Source: Saprospiraceae bacterium (lineage in GTDB: Bacteria; Bacteroidota; Bacteroidia; Chitinophagales; Saprospiraceae). Taken from it: a stretch of DNA of 64,000 bases. The position numbers and the translations under genes are program-made. The notes beneath the pieces were generated by a model. The model saw only the letters and a list, made by a program, of their open reading frames with translations, made no database searches and was not told where the DNA came from. Numbering within the stretch: position 1 is the first letter of the stretch; each line of letters begins with the position of its first letter. Shown here in pieces: positions 18,797 through 28,248 of this stretch. The DNA is taken from the NCBI GenBank assembly GCA_020437105.1, contig JAGQWR010000095.1, forward strand, positions 1 to 64,000, given 5' to 3'.

Positions 18797-20188
18797 CTAT
18801 TCTCCTGGTTTCCGTTTTCTGCGCGTTTTAAACAACTCGACAGTTTGCTTGTCTGTTAGGAATCCAAGATCCACGAAAGTGGTAGAAACAAATTTCTTGA
18901 TATCCTGATAATCCTTACCACGCTTATCAACAAACAGCTTGAGGCATTTCTTGATGAAACTCATGGATAGTTCCTTCAAGTCCTGATTGAATTGCTGGTT
19001 AGCGAAAATCTCCATATATACCGGATACAGGCGGGTCACCTCAAAGAAGCGGGTATATTGTGTAGCAGTAAGCGGTTGGATAGCGCGCTGAAAGTATTGA
19101 TAAATAGTTTTCCGAACACACTCGTTTACTTTTGATAAACCAGGTCTTTGCCGGTGGAATTCGCGGATTGCTTCCTGTGTGGCTTCTGCCTCAATTTCGG
19201 TTTCATGAACTTTTGTAACCAGGTCGAAATAGTCGGCCATTTCGTCTTTCACAGCCCGATCAGTTAAAACAGACCATTGTTGATCGGTCTGGGCATTTGG
19301 TGCCATGCTGCCGGAAAAAAGTTCGAGTAAGAATCCAAACCAGTGTTCGTCAAATTCATCGAGATTTTCCCGACAATTAGTCATGGCAGCTTTACCGTCT
19401 TTTTTCATCCAGTCTTCCAACTCCCAATAACCGCCGTAAATACCCAGAATTTGCATGTGTTCTTTTGTGCCCCATAAAGCCTTGTTATTTACAAAGGCCT
19501 TGACATGGGGAACGATTGAACTATTGTCTGCACCTTCCAGTGTAGCCCGGTAGGCCAGGAACGTTTTCAAACGGGAGAAATAAATCGGCAGTTGCCCTGC
19601 ATTTTCAGGGAAGATAGCGGTCATGTAATTCTCACTATCAAATTGCCGCTTATAGCGCAGGTATCCCATCCGGCGGTCAACCAGATTCCGGTATTTATCC
19701 AGTTTCTGTGATTGGAGGAAATAACGGATTTTCCGATTATCAAAGTTATTGATCAGGTTGGTAATCCAGATATCAGAGCTCAGTGCAAAGCCAACTTGAA
19801 TGGTCTGGCCAATCCGTTTTTTCAGAATGTCAAAGTTGGCCGAGTTGCAAATGGCCATCAGGGCATTCTGGAAATGGCTCTGCGGACGACGATAAATGAA
19901 TTGCTCATCAACTTCGCCGCGTAATACGGCATAACCCAGGATACGCGGAAGGTATAATCCTTCGAAGGAGGCATCAAAAATTGCTTCCTCCGCAGCAATT
20001 AATTGGAGCGGGTTCTTAGCTGCTACTTCTGCGTGCACCTCATTAATTAAGGGTTCATAAGATTCCCGCAGGGCCAGGTAATCTTCTTCTTCCTCTTCTT
20101 CGAGGTACTTTACTAATTCCTCTGAAGCCTGTATTGCCTCAGCAATCTTCTGTAGTCTTGCGCTGTATTCTTTATCCAAAGGTAGCAT
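18797..20188 (-). CDS. Hypothetical protein, 463 aa, helical and acidic
   Basis: No family is recognised. There is no signal peptide or membrane helix. The protein is largely helical, with a Glu-rich patch near residue 29 (KYLEEEEEEDY) and evenly spread aromatic residues, and it ends with a basic tail (KTRRKRKPG). The size and lack of low-complexity sequence argue for a real cytoplasmic protein; a scaffold or nucleic-acid-binding role would be speculation. The gene follows rpsP on the same strand but is separated from it by a strong terminator (20355-20392), so it probably has its own promoter in the 220-bp gap. Confidence 0.8.
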   Translation of the reverse strand: MLPLDKEYSARLQKIAEAIQASEELVKYLEEEEEEDYLALRESYEPLINEVHAEVAAKNPLQLIAAEEAIFDASFEGLYLPRILGYAVLRGEVDEQFIYRRPQSHFQNALMAICNSANFDILKKRIGQTIQVGFALSSDIWITNLINNFDNRKIRYFLQSQKLDKYRNLVDRRMGYLRYKRQFDSENYMTAIFPENAGQLPIYFSRLKTFLAYRATLEGADNSSIVPHVKAFVNNKALWGTKEHMQILGIYGGYWELEDWMKKDGKAAMTNCRENLDEFDEHWFGFLLELFSGSMAPNAQTDQQWSVLTDRAVKDEMADYFDLVTKVHETEIEAEATQEAIREFHRQRPGLSKVNECVRKTIYQYFQRAIQPLTATQYTRFFEVTRLYPVYMEIFANQQFNQDLKELSMSFIKKCLKLFVDKRGKDYQDIKKFVSTTFVDLGFLTDKQTVELFKTRRKRKPGE

Positions 20189-20241
20189 AGAGTACTTGTT
20201 TCTGACGTTTCCCGGAAATTCCGGATGGGCTAATTAAAAGT

Positions 20242-20278
20242 GGAACCTGATAAAGCCAATTGAGCTCTATCAGGTTCC
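20242..20278. other. Hairpin in the leader of the 463-aa protein gene
   Basis: GGAACCTGATA and TATCAGGTTCC form a perfect 11-bp stem around a 15-nt loop, 54 bp upstream of the leftward start at 20188. There is no T-tract. It could be a leader structure or a second terminator half; a smaller CGGGTC/CCCG hairpin lies just beyond it. Confidence 0.4.
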
Positions 20279-20354
20279 GAAGGTTTGCCGGGTCCTGCCC
20301 GACGCGGATTGCAAATATAGGTCCTTTGTACGGAACTGCAACATTGCATCAAAC

Positions 20355-20392
20355 AAAAAACGCGGTCCGAACAGAATCCGAACCGCGTTTTT
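20355..20392. terminator. Terminator after rpsP
   Basis: AAAAAACGCGGT pairs with ACCGCGTTTTT (about 12 bp) around a 15-nt loop, about 18 bp past the rpsP stop. The T-tract is present in both directions. Confidence 0.75.
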
Positions 20393-20409
20393 ATCAGTTT
20401 AAAGGAAAA

Positions 20410-21024
20410 TTATTCTCCTTCTTTGGTCTCTTCTTCTGTTTCAGTTTCAGCAGCAGCTTCTTCTGTAACCTCTGCTACAGTTTCTTCTACCTCAGCAGCA
20501 ACTTCAGCAGCAGCTTCCTCAACAACTTCCGCTACCTCTTCTACAACTTCGGTTACTTCTTCCGCAACTTCAGCTACTTCTTCCGCAACCTCTTCTACTA
20601 CCGGAACTGGTTTTGGAGCCTGGCCGGAAAGATGTGCCAAACGGTCTGCACGACTTTGTGCTTCGTTACTGATCCGTGTATCAATCTTAGCATCTTTTTC
20701 AGATGTCCAGTTTTGAAACATGGCATCTGCCTGCTCTTGAGTCAATGCACCTTTTGATACACCGCGTTGTAAGTGTTTTTTGTATAAAACACCTTTAAAA
20801 CGGAGGATCGCACGTGCTGTATTAGTAGGTTGAGCACCCTTCATGAGCCAATCAAACGCGAGGTCCCGATCAAGATCGATAGTCGCCGGTTTGGTCATCG
20901 GATTGTAAATACCTAATTTTTGAATGAAACGACCATCACGCGGAGCACGGGAATCGGCTACAACGATGTGATAAAATGGTCTTTTTTTACGCCCCTGGCG
21001 CTGCAAACGAATTTTTACAGACAT
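20410..21024 (-). CDS. rpsP: 30S ribosomal protein S16 with long Glu/Ala/Val-rich tail
   Basis: S16 helps assemble the 30S subunit. The core (residues 1 to about 80) is typical: [31 protein letters not shown]... About 125 further residues follow: a helical stretch with a QTDQ/FQNW-like segment, then about 75 residues of repeating [14 protein letters not shown] sequence ending at residue 204. S16 is usually 80-90 aa in most bacteria, although C-terminal extensions occur in Bacteroidota. ATG 21024 is chosen because family members start MSVKIRL; the upstream alternative at 21057 is rejected. It is not next to rimM, trmD or rplS, and trmD is 24 kb away. Confidence 0.95.
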   Translation of the reverse strand: MSVKIRLQRQGRKKRPFYHIVVADSRAPRDGRFIQKLGIYNPMTKPATIDLDRDLAFDWLMKGAQPTNTARAILRFKGVLYKKHLQRGVSKGALTQEQADAMFQNWTSEKDAKIDTRISNEAQSRADRLAHLSGQAPKPVPVVEEVAEEVAEVAEEVTEVVEEVAEVVEEAAAEVAAEVEETVAEVTEEAAAETETEEETKEGE

Positions 21025-21094
21025 TGGTAAAATTCTTTTAATTAATTCAATACCCATTTACTCTCATATGAGACTGTGGGTTTTTACCGAGCCG

Positions 21095-21124
21095 CAAATA
21101 TACGAGAAAAATTTATTCCGGCAA
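21095..21124 (-). promoter_or_regulatory. rpsP promoter (TTG-N19-TATATTTG)
   Basis: Read leftward, TTG (21124-21122), a 19-nt spacer and TATATTTG (21102-21095) match the Bacteroidota sigma-A consensus in both boxes and spacing. The leader to ATG 21024 would be about 65 nt. Confidence 0.7.
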
Positions 21125-21279
21125 GTACTTAGTTGAGAATAGTGGAGAGCCCCTCGTGGGGATCCCCAGGATATTAGACGATCCACTACCTGTTCTAATA
21201 TTTCGTTGATTTTTATCCCCTGAAAAAAGCATGGCATCCCACTTTCCTGTAAATTGAGTCACTTCAAAACCTTTTACCT

Positions 21280-23844
21280 ATGAATCGATTCCTGCTTTTG
21301 CTAATTTGCCTGCTCCCCACCTCTTTTTTTGCTCAAACCAGTATTGGCGGACAAATAAACGAGTATGCTTCTGTTTTGGCGGTTGTACCCTGCTCGGCCA
21401 GTCTGACGCTGAATGATGCATCCGCTTTTGCAACCGGCCAACAGGTCCTCCTTATTCAGATGCAAGGATCCACGATCACCGAAGGAGATAACGCTTCCTT
21501 TGGTACCATTAATGAAATGAACGGGGCTGGTCAGTATGAATTAGCTCGTATCGCTTCTGTTAGTGGCAATATCGTTACGCTGGAGAACGAGTTGCTCCAT
21601 GATTATGGCACCGGAGGAAAGGTGCAACTAATTAGTGTGCCAGAATATACGTCTGCCGTTGTGGAAAGTACCTTAACTGCCCAGGCCTGGAACGGACAAA
21701 CAGGCGGGGTGTTGGCGCTCCATGTGACAGATACCCTTTGGCTTCAAGCGGATATTGATGCCAGCGGCACAGGCTTTCGCGGCGGCGTGATTCAGAATCC
21801 GGAAAGCAGTTGCGTCTGGTTTCTGGGTGAAGACAATTATTATTATAACACCGGAAACTGGCGCGGTGCCTGGAAAGGGGAAGGTTGTGCCGCCTATATT
21901 TCCGGGAAAGAACTTGGTCGGGGCGCCCAGGCCAATGGCGGTGGCGGTGGAAACGACCATAACTCAGGTGGCGGTGGCGGCGGTCATTTTACCGCAGGTG
22001 GTCAGGGAGGTTTGCAAACCCCGCCTACTAACTTCGGATGTAGCGGCAATTACCCCGGAGTAGGAGGGAAGGCAATACCAGGCAATCCGGGAGTGTTTCT
22101 CGGCGGCGGTGGCGGTGCCGGCCATACAGATGACCTAGGGGCAGGCAGTCCCGGTGGTCGGGGAGGAGGCATTATTTTGTTGGACGCCGCCACTGTAATA
22201 GGTAATGATTTTCAAATCGTTTCGGATGGAGTTATGCCGGACCTGGCTGTAGGAGATGGTGCCGGCGGTGGAGGTGCAGGAGGAAGTATCCTGTTTCTGG
22301 TAAATGAATGGGTCGGCCCGCTTACCCTATCCGTTAAAGGCGGTGATGGCGGCTTTACCCATAATATACTGGACAGATGTTATGGTCCGGGTGGCGGTGG
22401 AAGTGGAGGCAGAATCCTGTCAAATCAGGCAACTCCACCAACGATGTATTTAAATGGCGGCGTTCCCGGTGAAAATGCCAATGTCAGCTCCAATTGTCCG
22501 GATGTACAAAACGGCGCGCAATCCGGAAGCACGGGACTGTTTGGTAGTATCGATCAATTACCCGCCAGCACGGATACAATCGTGCAACTTAGCGTAATTG
22601 ATTTTCCGGCAACGTGGTTCGTTTGTGCTGGTCAGACCGGCTTGCTGGTCTTAGAATTTATTGGTGCCGAGGCCGACTTTCAATGGCAGGCCAATGCAGG
22701 AGCAGGTTATGTAAATTTATCTGATGGCGCTGATTATACCGGCGTACATACAGACAGCCTGTACATTTTGAATCCGCAAATTAATCAGGCCGGTACTATT
22801 TACCGCTGCGTGCTCAACAGTGCTTGTTATGGGGTTGTTTTCTCCACAGATATTGAATTGGTCGTAGAATCCCTGCCCGAAGCAAATTTTGATCTGTTGC
22901 AAAACGGAAATGAAATTGAATTGAATGCCAGTGCGACGAATGCAGATGACTTTCAATGGGATTTTGGCGACAACAGCATGGCCAGCGGTGCTATGCAAGT
23001 TCATACCTATAATGAGATTGGTATCTATATCGTGGAGTTGCTTGTTAGCAACGCATGTGGCTCCATCAGTCTTTTTGATACGGTACAGGTAGGAAGCGCA
23101 CCGGAGGCTAATTTTAACTTTGATTTTCCGGGAGGCTGTGTACCGCTGACGGTCAACTTCATGGATCTGTCTGGCAATGATCCTGATAGCTGGTCCTGGA
23201 CTTTCCCGGGAGGGGTGCCAGCTACTTCCCAGGAACAAAATCCGGTAGTTGTTTATACCAGTCCGGGACTGTATGATGTGAGTCTGGAAGCGTCTAATGC
23301 GGTAGGTTCCTCCACGTTTACAATCGCTCAGGCAATTGAAGCACTGGAACCTCCACAGGCTGATTTTATTTACCAGATTAATGGAGATACGGTGGCTTTC
23401 GCGAATACTTCTACGGGTGATATAAGCTCATTTCAATGGGCCTTTGGCGAGGATCCGATGCTTTCCAATGAAGAGAATCCGGTATATGTTTTTCCGGGAC
23501 CGGGGATCTATGAGGTGACTTTTAGTATATCCAACACCTATTGCGGGAGTTTCGTGACCTATACGATTGAAATTATTAACACCGGAATCGAAAGTCTGGC
23601 CCAATGCCGGTCCAATATCTGGCCGGTTCCTGCTTCAGATTTCCTAACGGTGAATGCTTGTATGCAGATTGAGGGTTACCGCTTGATTGACCTGAGTGGA
23701 CAAGTTCGGGAAAGTACGGTGCTTGATGGATCTGCCAATCTGATCCGGTTGGATTTGAAGGGACTTCCTTCCGGGATGTATTTTTTAGAGCTCCTTACGG
23801 CGAATGGAAGGGAGTATTTAGCCTTGCCTATACAAAGGCGCTAA
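21280..23844 (+). CDS. Large glycine-rich, PKD-containing surface protein with T9SS type A signal
   Basis: The 854-aa exported protein has a signal peptide ending SFFAQ. An N-terminal beta domain (about 20-180) is followed by a glycine-rich region (about 205-420) with clusters such as GGGGGNDHNSGGGGGGHF and GGGGGAGHTDD. Ig/PKD-like domains follow (about 500-760; FQWDFGDNS, WSWTFPGG, FQWAFGEDP are PKD cores). The last 75 residues (IWPVPASDFLTV, GYRLIDLSGQV, LPSGMYFLEL) form a T9SS type A sorting domain. It is likely a surface adhesin or matrix protein. Its stop codon overlaps the end of the 47-aa gene on the other strand. Confidence 0.88.
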   Translation: MNRFLLLLICLLPTSFFAQTSIGGQINEYASVLAVVPCSASLTLNDASAFATGQQVLLIQMQGSTITEGDNASFGTINEMNGAGQYELARIASVSGNIVTLENELLHDYGTGGKVQLISVPEYTSAVVESTLTAQAWNGQTGGVLALHVTDTLWLQADIDASGTGFRGGVIQNPESSCVWFLGEDNYYYNTGNWRGAWKGEGCAAYISGKELGRGAQANGGGGGNDHNSGGGGGGHFTAGGQGGLQTPPTNFGCSGNYPGVGGKAIPGNPGVFLGGGGGAGHTDDLGAGSPGGRGGGIILLDAATVIGNDFQIVSDGVMPDLAVGDGAGGGGAGGSILFLVNEWVGPLTLSVKGGDGGFTHNILDRCYGPGGGGSGGRILSNQATPPTMYLNGGVPGENANVSSNCPDVQNGAQSGSTGLFGSIDQLPASTDTIVQLSVIDFPATWFVCAGQTGLLVLEFIGAEADFQWQANAGAGYVNLSDGADYTGVHTDSLYILNPQINQAGTIYRCVLNSACYGVVFSTDIELVVESLPEANFDLLQNGNEIELNASATNADDFQWDFGDNSMASGAMQVHTYNEIGIYIVELLVSNACGSISLFDTVQVGSAPEANFNFDFPGGCVPLTVNFMDLSGNDPDSWSWTFPGGVPATSQEQNPVVVYTSPGLYDVSLEASNAVGSSTFTIAQAIEALEPPQADFIYQINGDTVAFANTSTGDISSFQWAFGEDPMLSNEENPVYVFPGPGIYEVTFSISNTYCGSFVTYTIEIINTGIESLAQCRSNIWPVPASDFLTVNACMQIEGYRLIDLSGQVRESTVLDGSANLIRLDLKGLPSGMYFLELLTANGREYLALPIQRR

Positions 23845-23984
23845 TCGAGCCATTCCGTTTTTTCGACTCGTTCGGTGAGTTTACAGCCTGATTGTTTAGC
23901 GAAAATCACCCCAATTACAATCAGGCAGAGGATGATAATTGTCCGACTGGATTTCTTTTTATCTGGTTTCGGAGCTCTTGCCAT
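23841..23984 (-). CDS. Small 47-aa single-pass membrane protein
   Basis: This small frame starts at ATG 23984 and stops at TAG 23841. It encodes a basic N-terminus (MARAPKPDKKKSS), one hydrophobic helix (TIIILCLIVIGVIFA) and a polar tail with one Cys. It starts 9 bp after the stop of the TonB receptor gene on the same strand, so translation from the same mRNA is likely. Its 3' end overlaps the last codon and stop of the convergent surface-protein gene by 4 bp. The positive-inside charge pattern supports a real inner-membrane peptide. Family unknown. Confidence 0.6.
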   Translation of the reverse strand: MARAPKPDKKKSSRTIIILCLIVIGVIFAKQSGCKLTERVEKTEWLD

Positions 23985-23993
23985 ACGAGTTTA

Positions 23994-26522
23994 CTAAAAT
24001 TCCATGCGGAGCCGCAAATTTATCCTTCGGGAAGTAAGATAGTTCGGGATCGCATATTGCTGGTTGAAAATGGTTTTTATCCAGGTATTACTGGCTTCAT
24101 TTTGCACCTTGAGCAAATTGAAAACCTCCAGACTTAGCCAGGTTTTTTGAGTAAACCGCAAGAAGTGTTTGGGTTTCTCCTTCTTGCGAATAGCGTCCCA
24201 GAGCAATACCGAAAAACCGATATCCACGCGGTGGTAGGGAGAGAATCGATAGGTATTGCGAAACACAATGTTATTGCCACGTAAACCATAGGGGAGGCCG
24301 GTGCCTACTGTCAGGTTTAAGTGCATTTTAAAGTTTTCGTTTTTGGGCAGGTAATCCTGGAAGAAGACAGAAAGGGTCATGAGTTGGTCTGTCGGCCGGG
24401 CAACATCATCTACTTCAATGGCTTCATCAATACCTATTTCTCTTTTGAGATGCTGCACCCCGTTTATTTGCTCTCTGGCCCGGAGAAAGGATAAATTGAT
24501 CCAGGATTCTGCACCGGGTACAAATTCGCCGTTCAGGCGCATATCAATACCCATGACATAACCAGTGGCATCATTATCACCCGAATAGCGAATCCGAACA
24601 TTATCAATGTCGTAGGAAACCAGATCCCATAGTTTTTTGTAATAAATTTCGGTGATAAACCGGAAGTGCTTCGGACTCAGATTTCCCCAATAAAAATCCC
24701 AGGTGAACCCGCCTACGATATGAGCAGATTTTTGGGAGCGCACATTGGTGTTTACAAATCCATCCAGTCCACGTAATTCTCTATAAAAAGGTGGTTGATA
24801 ATAAAGCCCGCCCGAGAGGCGCAGCGAAATGTCCTTTCCTTTGGCATAAGGTTGGAAAATAACCTGTGCACGTGGAGAAATAAAGGCTTCCTGATTTAGA
24901 TCCCAGTATGCTGCACGCAAACCTGCCGAAACACGCCATTCTGCGACACTGTCTTTTTGCCAGGTATAGGTGTCCTGGATAGAGGCGGAAAGGCGGTTGG
25001 AGTTGAGCGTGTTATTACTTTTCAAGGTATAAAAAACCTGAACAAAATTGGTGTCGTAGGGAAGGGAGTAACCGGCGGAGTCCAGTCGTTCCCACTCATT
25101 AATGTGATCATCAATCTGCTCATTTTGAAATTTGACACTCCACTGAAGAAAATGGCTGGAGGTTTTCGTTTCCCCCTGGACGGCTCGTTGCCACTCGATT
25201 CCGCCTTTGTGCTCGGTATTGGTTACCTGTGAGGTCAGGTAATTTCGGGCCCATTGATGTTGTGTGCCGGTTCCGAGCTCCGCGATAACTTCTCCAAAGC
25301 TGTCGCTACCCAGGTCGGATTCGATTTGACGAAGGCTGTAATATCCCAGAATATCGAAACGCTCGTTTTCCCGACTTTGAAAGGTGGAAGCCAGGAATTT
25401 CAAAAAGATCGGGTTGTGGTCGCGATCCGGCAGATAAGTGAGAGAAACCCCTCCCATAGCTGTAGTAAAATCATCGATCTCCTGGCCTTCGTAAACCGTG
25501 TAAAGTTGCAGGGCGAAATTGATCAAACCCAAGGCAGTGGTACGCGATTGCGGAATAAACTGATAGACAGATCGATTGAAGTTTCCGATCAATCCAATCT
25601 GCCATTCCCGGCTCAGGTCATAAGTTACATAAGCCTGGACGTCGGTAAAGTTTGGGGTGTATTCTCCGGAAACATCCAAAGAACCCAACAGGTATTTGGT
25701 GGTTTTATAACGGGCCCCAATCAGGTATCTAAAGCGCTGATATCTTGATTTGCCAGCTTGAAAACTTCCTTCCAGGTGTGCTGATCCGCCCAGGGCGCTA
25801 AGCCCGACGGATGCCGCCAGGCTATCTGGGCGTTTGTATTTTATGTCCAGCACACTGGAGAGTTTATCTCCATATTTTGCCTCAAACCCACCGGAAGAAA
25901 AGGACAGGTCACGGATGAGGTCGATGTTGGGGAAGGTGAGTCCTTCCTGTTGTCCGGCACGAATTAATTGCGGGCGATAAATTTCAAAATCATTGACATA
26001 CACCAGATTCTCGTCGTAATTTCCGCCTCGTACATTGTATTGCGAACTCAACTCGCCGCCCGTGCCACTGCTCGCTCCGAGTGCAATATGTGGCAGTACA
26101 CTTTCAAAATTGCCGGTAGTGGTTGGCAGGAGTTTTAATTCCTCCACCCCTTCCACGATCATGCCGCCTTCTTCGAGTCGGCTATCTGTTACAATGACTT
26201 CTACCCCGGCATCTACGGGGATCATGGCAATGTTTAGGGTACGCTCGGCATTGCCGGGCATGGCGCGCACATCTGTGGTAATTTCCCGATAGCCTACACG
26301 GCTGATCCGGAGCGAGAAAGCCTCACCAATAGGAACCTGAATCCTGTAATTTCCTTTATTGTCGGTTTGGGCAACTGCATTGGATTCCGGAATGAATAAG
26401 GTGGCCAGTTCGATAGCATCCTCAGAAAGAGCATCGGTCACCCGACCACTTATGAATGATTGAGCAAGCAAAGCAGGAATCCCGAAAAGGATCAGAGAGC
26501 AGGTAAAAATGAGTCGGATCAT
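23994..26522 (-). CDS. TonB-dependent outer-membrane receptor
   Basis: The 842-aa protein has a signal peptide (ending LLAQ) and a carboxypeptidase-regulatory-like beta domain (about 22-105; SGRVTDALSEDAIELATLF). A TonB plug follows (about 110-230; YNVRGGNYDENLVYVNDFEIYRP, FSSGGFEAKYGDKLSSVLDI), then a 22-strand-type barrel to the C-terminal Phe. It is not a SusC-type receptor and no susD is nearby. The substrate is unknown (siderophore, vitamin or other large nutrient). It follows rpe by 19 bp and is followed by the 47-aa membrane protein gene, so the three probably share transcripts. Confidence 0.93.
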   Translation of the reverse strand: MIRLIFTCSLILFGIPALLAQSFISGRVTDALSEDAIELATLFIPESNAVAQTDNKGNYRIQVPIGEAFSLRISRVGYREITTDVRAMPGNAERTLNIAMIPVDAGVEVIVTDSRLEEGGMIVEGVEELKLLPTTTGNFESVLPHIALGASSGTGGELSSQYNVRGGNYDENLVYVNDFEIYRPQLIRAGQQEGLTFPNIDLIRDLSFSSGGFEAKYGDKLSSVLDIKYKRPDSLAASVGLSALGGSAHLEGSFQAGKSRYQRFRYLIGARYKTTKYLLGSLDVSGEYTPNFTDVQAYVTYDLSREWQIGLIGNFNRSVYQFIPQSRTTALGLINFALQLYTVYEGQEIDDFTTAMGGVSLTYLPDRDHNPIFLKFLASTFQSRENERFDILGYYSLRQIESDLGSDSFGEVIAELGTGTQHQWARNYLTSQVTNTEHKGGIEWQRAVQGETKTSSHFLQWSVKFQNEQIDDHINEWERLDSAGYSLPYDTNFVQVFYTLKSNNTLNSNRLSASIQDTYTWQKDSVAEWRVSAGLRAAYWDLNQEAFISPRAQVIFQPYAKGKDISLRLSGGLYYQPPFYRELRGLDGFVNTNVRSQKSAHIVGGFTWDFYWGNLSPKHFRFITEIYYKKLWDLVSYDIDNVRIRYSGDNDATGYVMGIDMRLNGEFVPGAESWINLSFLRAREQINGVQHLKREIGIDEAIEVDDVARPTDQLMTLSVFFQDYLPKNENFKMHLNLTVGTGLPYGLRGNNIVFRNTYRFSPYHRVDIGFSVLLWDAIRKKEKPKHFLRFTQKTWLSLEVFNLLKVQNEASNTWIKTIFNQQYAIPNYLTSRRINLRLRMEF

Positions 26523-26541
26523 AGGAGCGCAAAACTACGAA

Positions 26542-27213
26542 TTAAACGTACCAGGTTTGTTTCCCGATCGCTTTCAATTTGGAAATGACTTCTGTCGGAC
26601 GTTCAGCTTGAAATACACTGCTGCCGGCAACCAGAACATCTGCGCCTGCCTGCAATATTTTTTCGGCATTTTGTAAGCCTACACCGCCGTCTATTTCGAT
26701 CAGCGTTTTAGCATTCCGAACGGTGATCATCTCCTTCAGTTTTTTAATCTTATTGAGGGTCTGATAGATGAATTTTTGTCCGCCAAAACCTGGATTTACC
26801 GACATCAGACAAACCAGATCGATGTCTTCGATGAGATCCTCTAACAGGGCTACGGGCGTATGCGGATTGAGAGCAACTCCGGCTTTTGCACCGGTTGCTT
26901 TTATCTGACCAATTACCCGATGTAAATGCGTGCATGCTTCAAAATGGACGGTAATCACTTCTGCTCCGGCCTCACGCACTTCCTCAATATATTGGCCGGG
27001 ATTAACGATCATCAAATGTACGTCCAGTGGCTTGGTCGCCATTTGTTTCATCGCTTTAATGAGCGGAAAACCGAAAGAAATATTAGGCACAAAACTGCCA
27101 TCCATGACATCAACATGAAACCAATCGGCCTCGCTGTTATTGACCATGTCAAACTCTTCGGAAAGCCGTGTAAAGTCAGCGGCTAGTACAGATGGGGCAA
27201 TAAGATGATTCAT
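26542..27213 (-). CDS. rpe: Ribulose-phosphate 3-epimerase
   Basis: It interconverts ribulose 5-phosphate and xylulose 5-phosphate in the pentose phosphate pathway. The 223-aa TIM barrel has the family motifs VDVMDGSFVPNISFG (metal/catalytic Asp), MSVNPGFGGQKFI (phosphate loop) and EIDGGVG with the second catalytic Asp. A TACCTTTG element (27225-27218, read leftward) sits only 5 bp before the ATG, compatible with a leaderless message. It is upstream of the TonB receptor gene. Confidence 0.97.
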   Translation of the reverse strand: MNHLIAPSVLAADFTRLSEEFDMVNNSEADWFHVDVMDGSFVPNISFGFPLIKAMKQMATKPLDVHLMIVNPGQYIEEVREAGAEVITVHFEACTHLHRVIGQIKATGAKAGVALNPHTPVALLEDLIEDIDLVCLMSVNPGFGGQKFIYQTLNKIKKLKEMITVRNAKTLIEIDGGVGLQNAEKILQAGADVLVAGSSVFQAERPTEVISKLKAIGKQTWYV

Positions 27214-27289
27214 AGGGCAAAGGTAGGAATTTTGATATGCTAATTTTGAAGGCTGAATTTTTAATTTTTAACTCCTTCAAACATATCCT

Positions 27290-27405
27290 ATCTCTTAATA
27301 GACAAAATTTCCGTCCAGGAAATCAATAGACCCAAAAGGTCTGAAAGGCCGCTTCGACCCAAGCCAAAGGCTTCGACCCAAGACCGGGCCAAAGGCCCTG
27401 GACCA
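27290..27405. repeat. Hairpin-mosaic repeat tract R1
   Basis: It shares about 60 bp with R4 and with R5 (inverted): ATAGACCCAAAAGGTCTGAAA and flanks. It contains small palindromes ATTTCC-GTCCA-GGAAAT, AAGCC-AAA-GGCTT and GGGCC-AAA-GGCCC joined by GACCCAAGACC-type linkers. It lies between the cdsA stop and the rpe start region. Confidence 0.65.
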
Positions 27406-28248
27406 TCACCGAATAAGCAGCAAATAAGCTGCAGCAAAAGGAAGTACAAATATAAAGCCATCAAATCTATCGAGTAAGCCGCCGTGGCCGGGCAGTATTT
27501 TTCCGGAGTCTTTTACATCCCTGCTTCGTTTTAGCATGCTTTCCACGAGGTCGCCCAGAGAGCCAAACAAAACTACAATGGTGGCTAAGACCATCCAGTC
27601 CAACCGGCTCAACTCCTTAAACCAGAATCCTAGTCCGATAGCCAGGATAAGCGTTACGATTACACCTCCCAAAAAACCTTCTACTGTTTTGTTAGGGGAA
27701 ATTCGCGGAAGCAATTTATGTTTTCCAAACCGGGAGCCCAGGAGATAAGCACCGGTATCGTTTGACCAGGTCATGAGCAGTAAGCCCATAACGATATTCG
27801 CATAAAAGTGATCTCCTTCAAAAGCAATGAGGGGCAGGATGGCGAAGGGAACTCCGATGTATATCATGCCGAGCACGATGTAGGCTACATTCGCAAAGGG
27901 TTGAGGAGAACCTGAAAAGAGCTCGTATATAAAAGCCAGAAAAATCAGTGGAAAAAAGAGGATGGAGATAAGCGCTATAAATCCGCCGGAGCTTTGCACC
28001 CAGCCTAATTGTAAGATCGTAGTGATGACAAACGGACTAATACCAAATACTAATCCGATTAGGATTCGGAGCCGGTCGCGCCAGCGTCCTTTGTCCAATG
28101 TCAGGTGTAAGTATTCCCAGATACAACCGGCCGTGATCAGGCAAAAGAGTAGCGTGAAGGAATGTCTTCCGCCATAAAGACCACCCAACATAACAATTAC
28201 AAAAATGATGGCGGTGGTAATTCTCCCGTAAAGTCCTGCTATGCTCAT
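27406..28248 (-). CDS. cdsA: Phosphatidate cytidylyltransferase
   Basis: This integral membrane enzyme makes CDP-diacylglycerol from phosphatidic acid and CTP, the branch point of phospholipid synthesis. The 280-aa protein has about 7-8 helices and the C-terminal signature: GDLVESMLKRSRDVKDSGK followed by LPGHGGLLDRFDG, with the catalytic Asp pair. Its ATG overlaps the stop of the CPBP protease gene (ATGA), showing translational coupling. Confidence 0.97.
   Translation of the reverse strand: MSIAGLYGRITTAIIFVIVMLGGLYGGRHSFTLLFCLITAGCIWEYLHLTLDKGRWRDRLRILIGLVFGISPFVITTILQLGWVQSSGGFIALISILFFPLIFLAFIYELFSGSPQPFANVAYIVLGMIYIGVPFAILPLIAFEGDHFYANIVMGLLLMTWSNDTGAYLLGSRFGKHKLLPRISPNKTVEGFLGGVIVTLILAIGLGFWFKELSRLDWMVLATIVVLFGSLGDLVESMLKRSRDVKDSGKILPGHGGLLDRFDGFIFVLPFAAAYLLLIR

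Noticed and set aside
20423..20716. Ser/Thr/Ala-rich frame antisense to rpsP
   Set aside because: It is the mirror of the Glu/Ala/Val codon repeats of the S16 tail and has no independent support.
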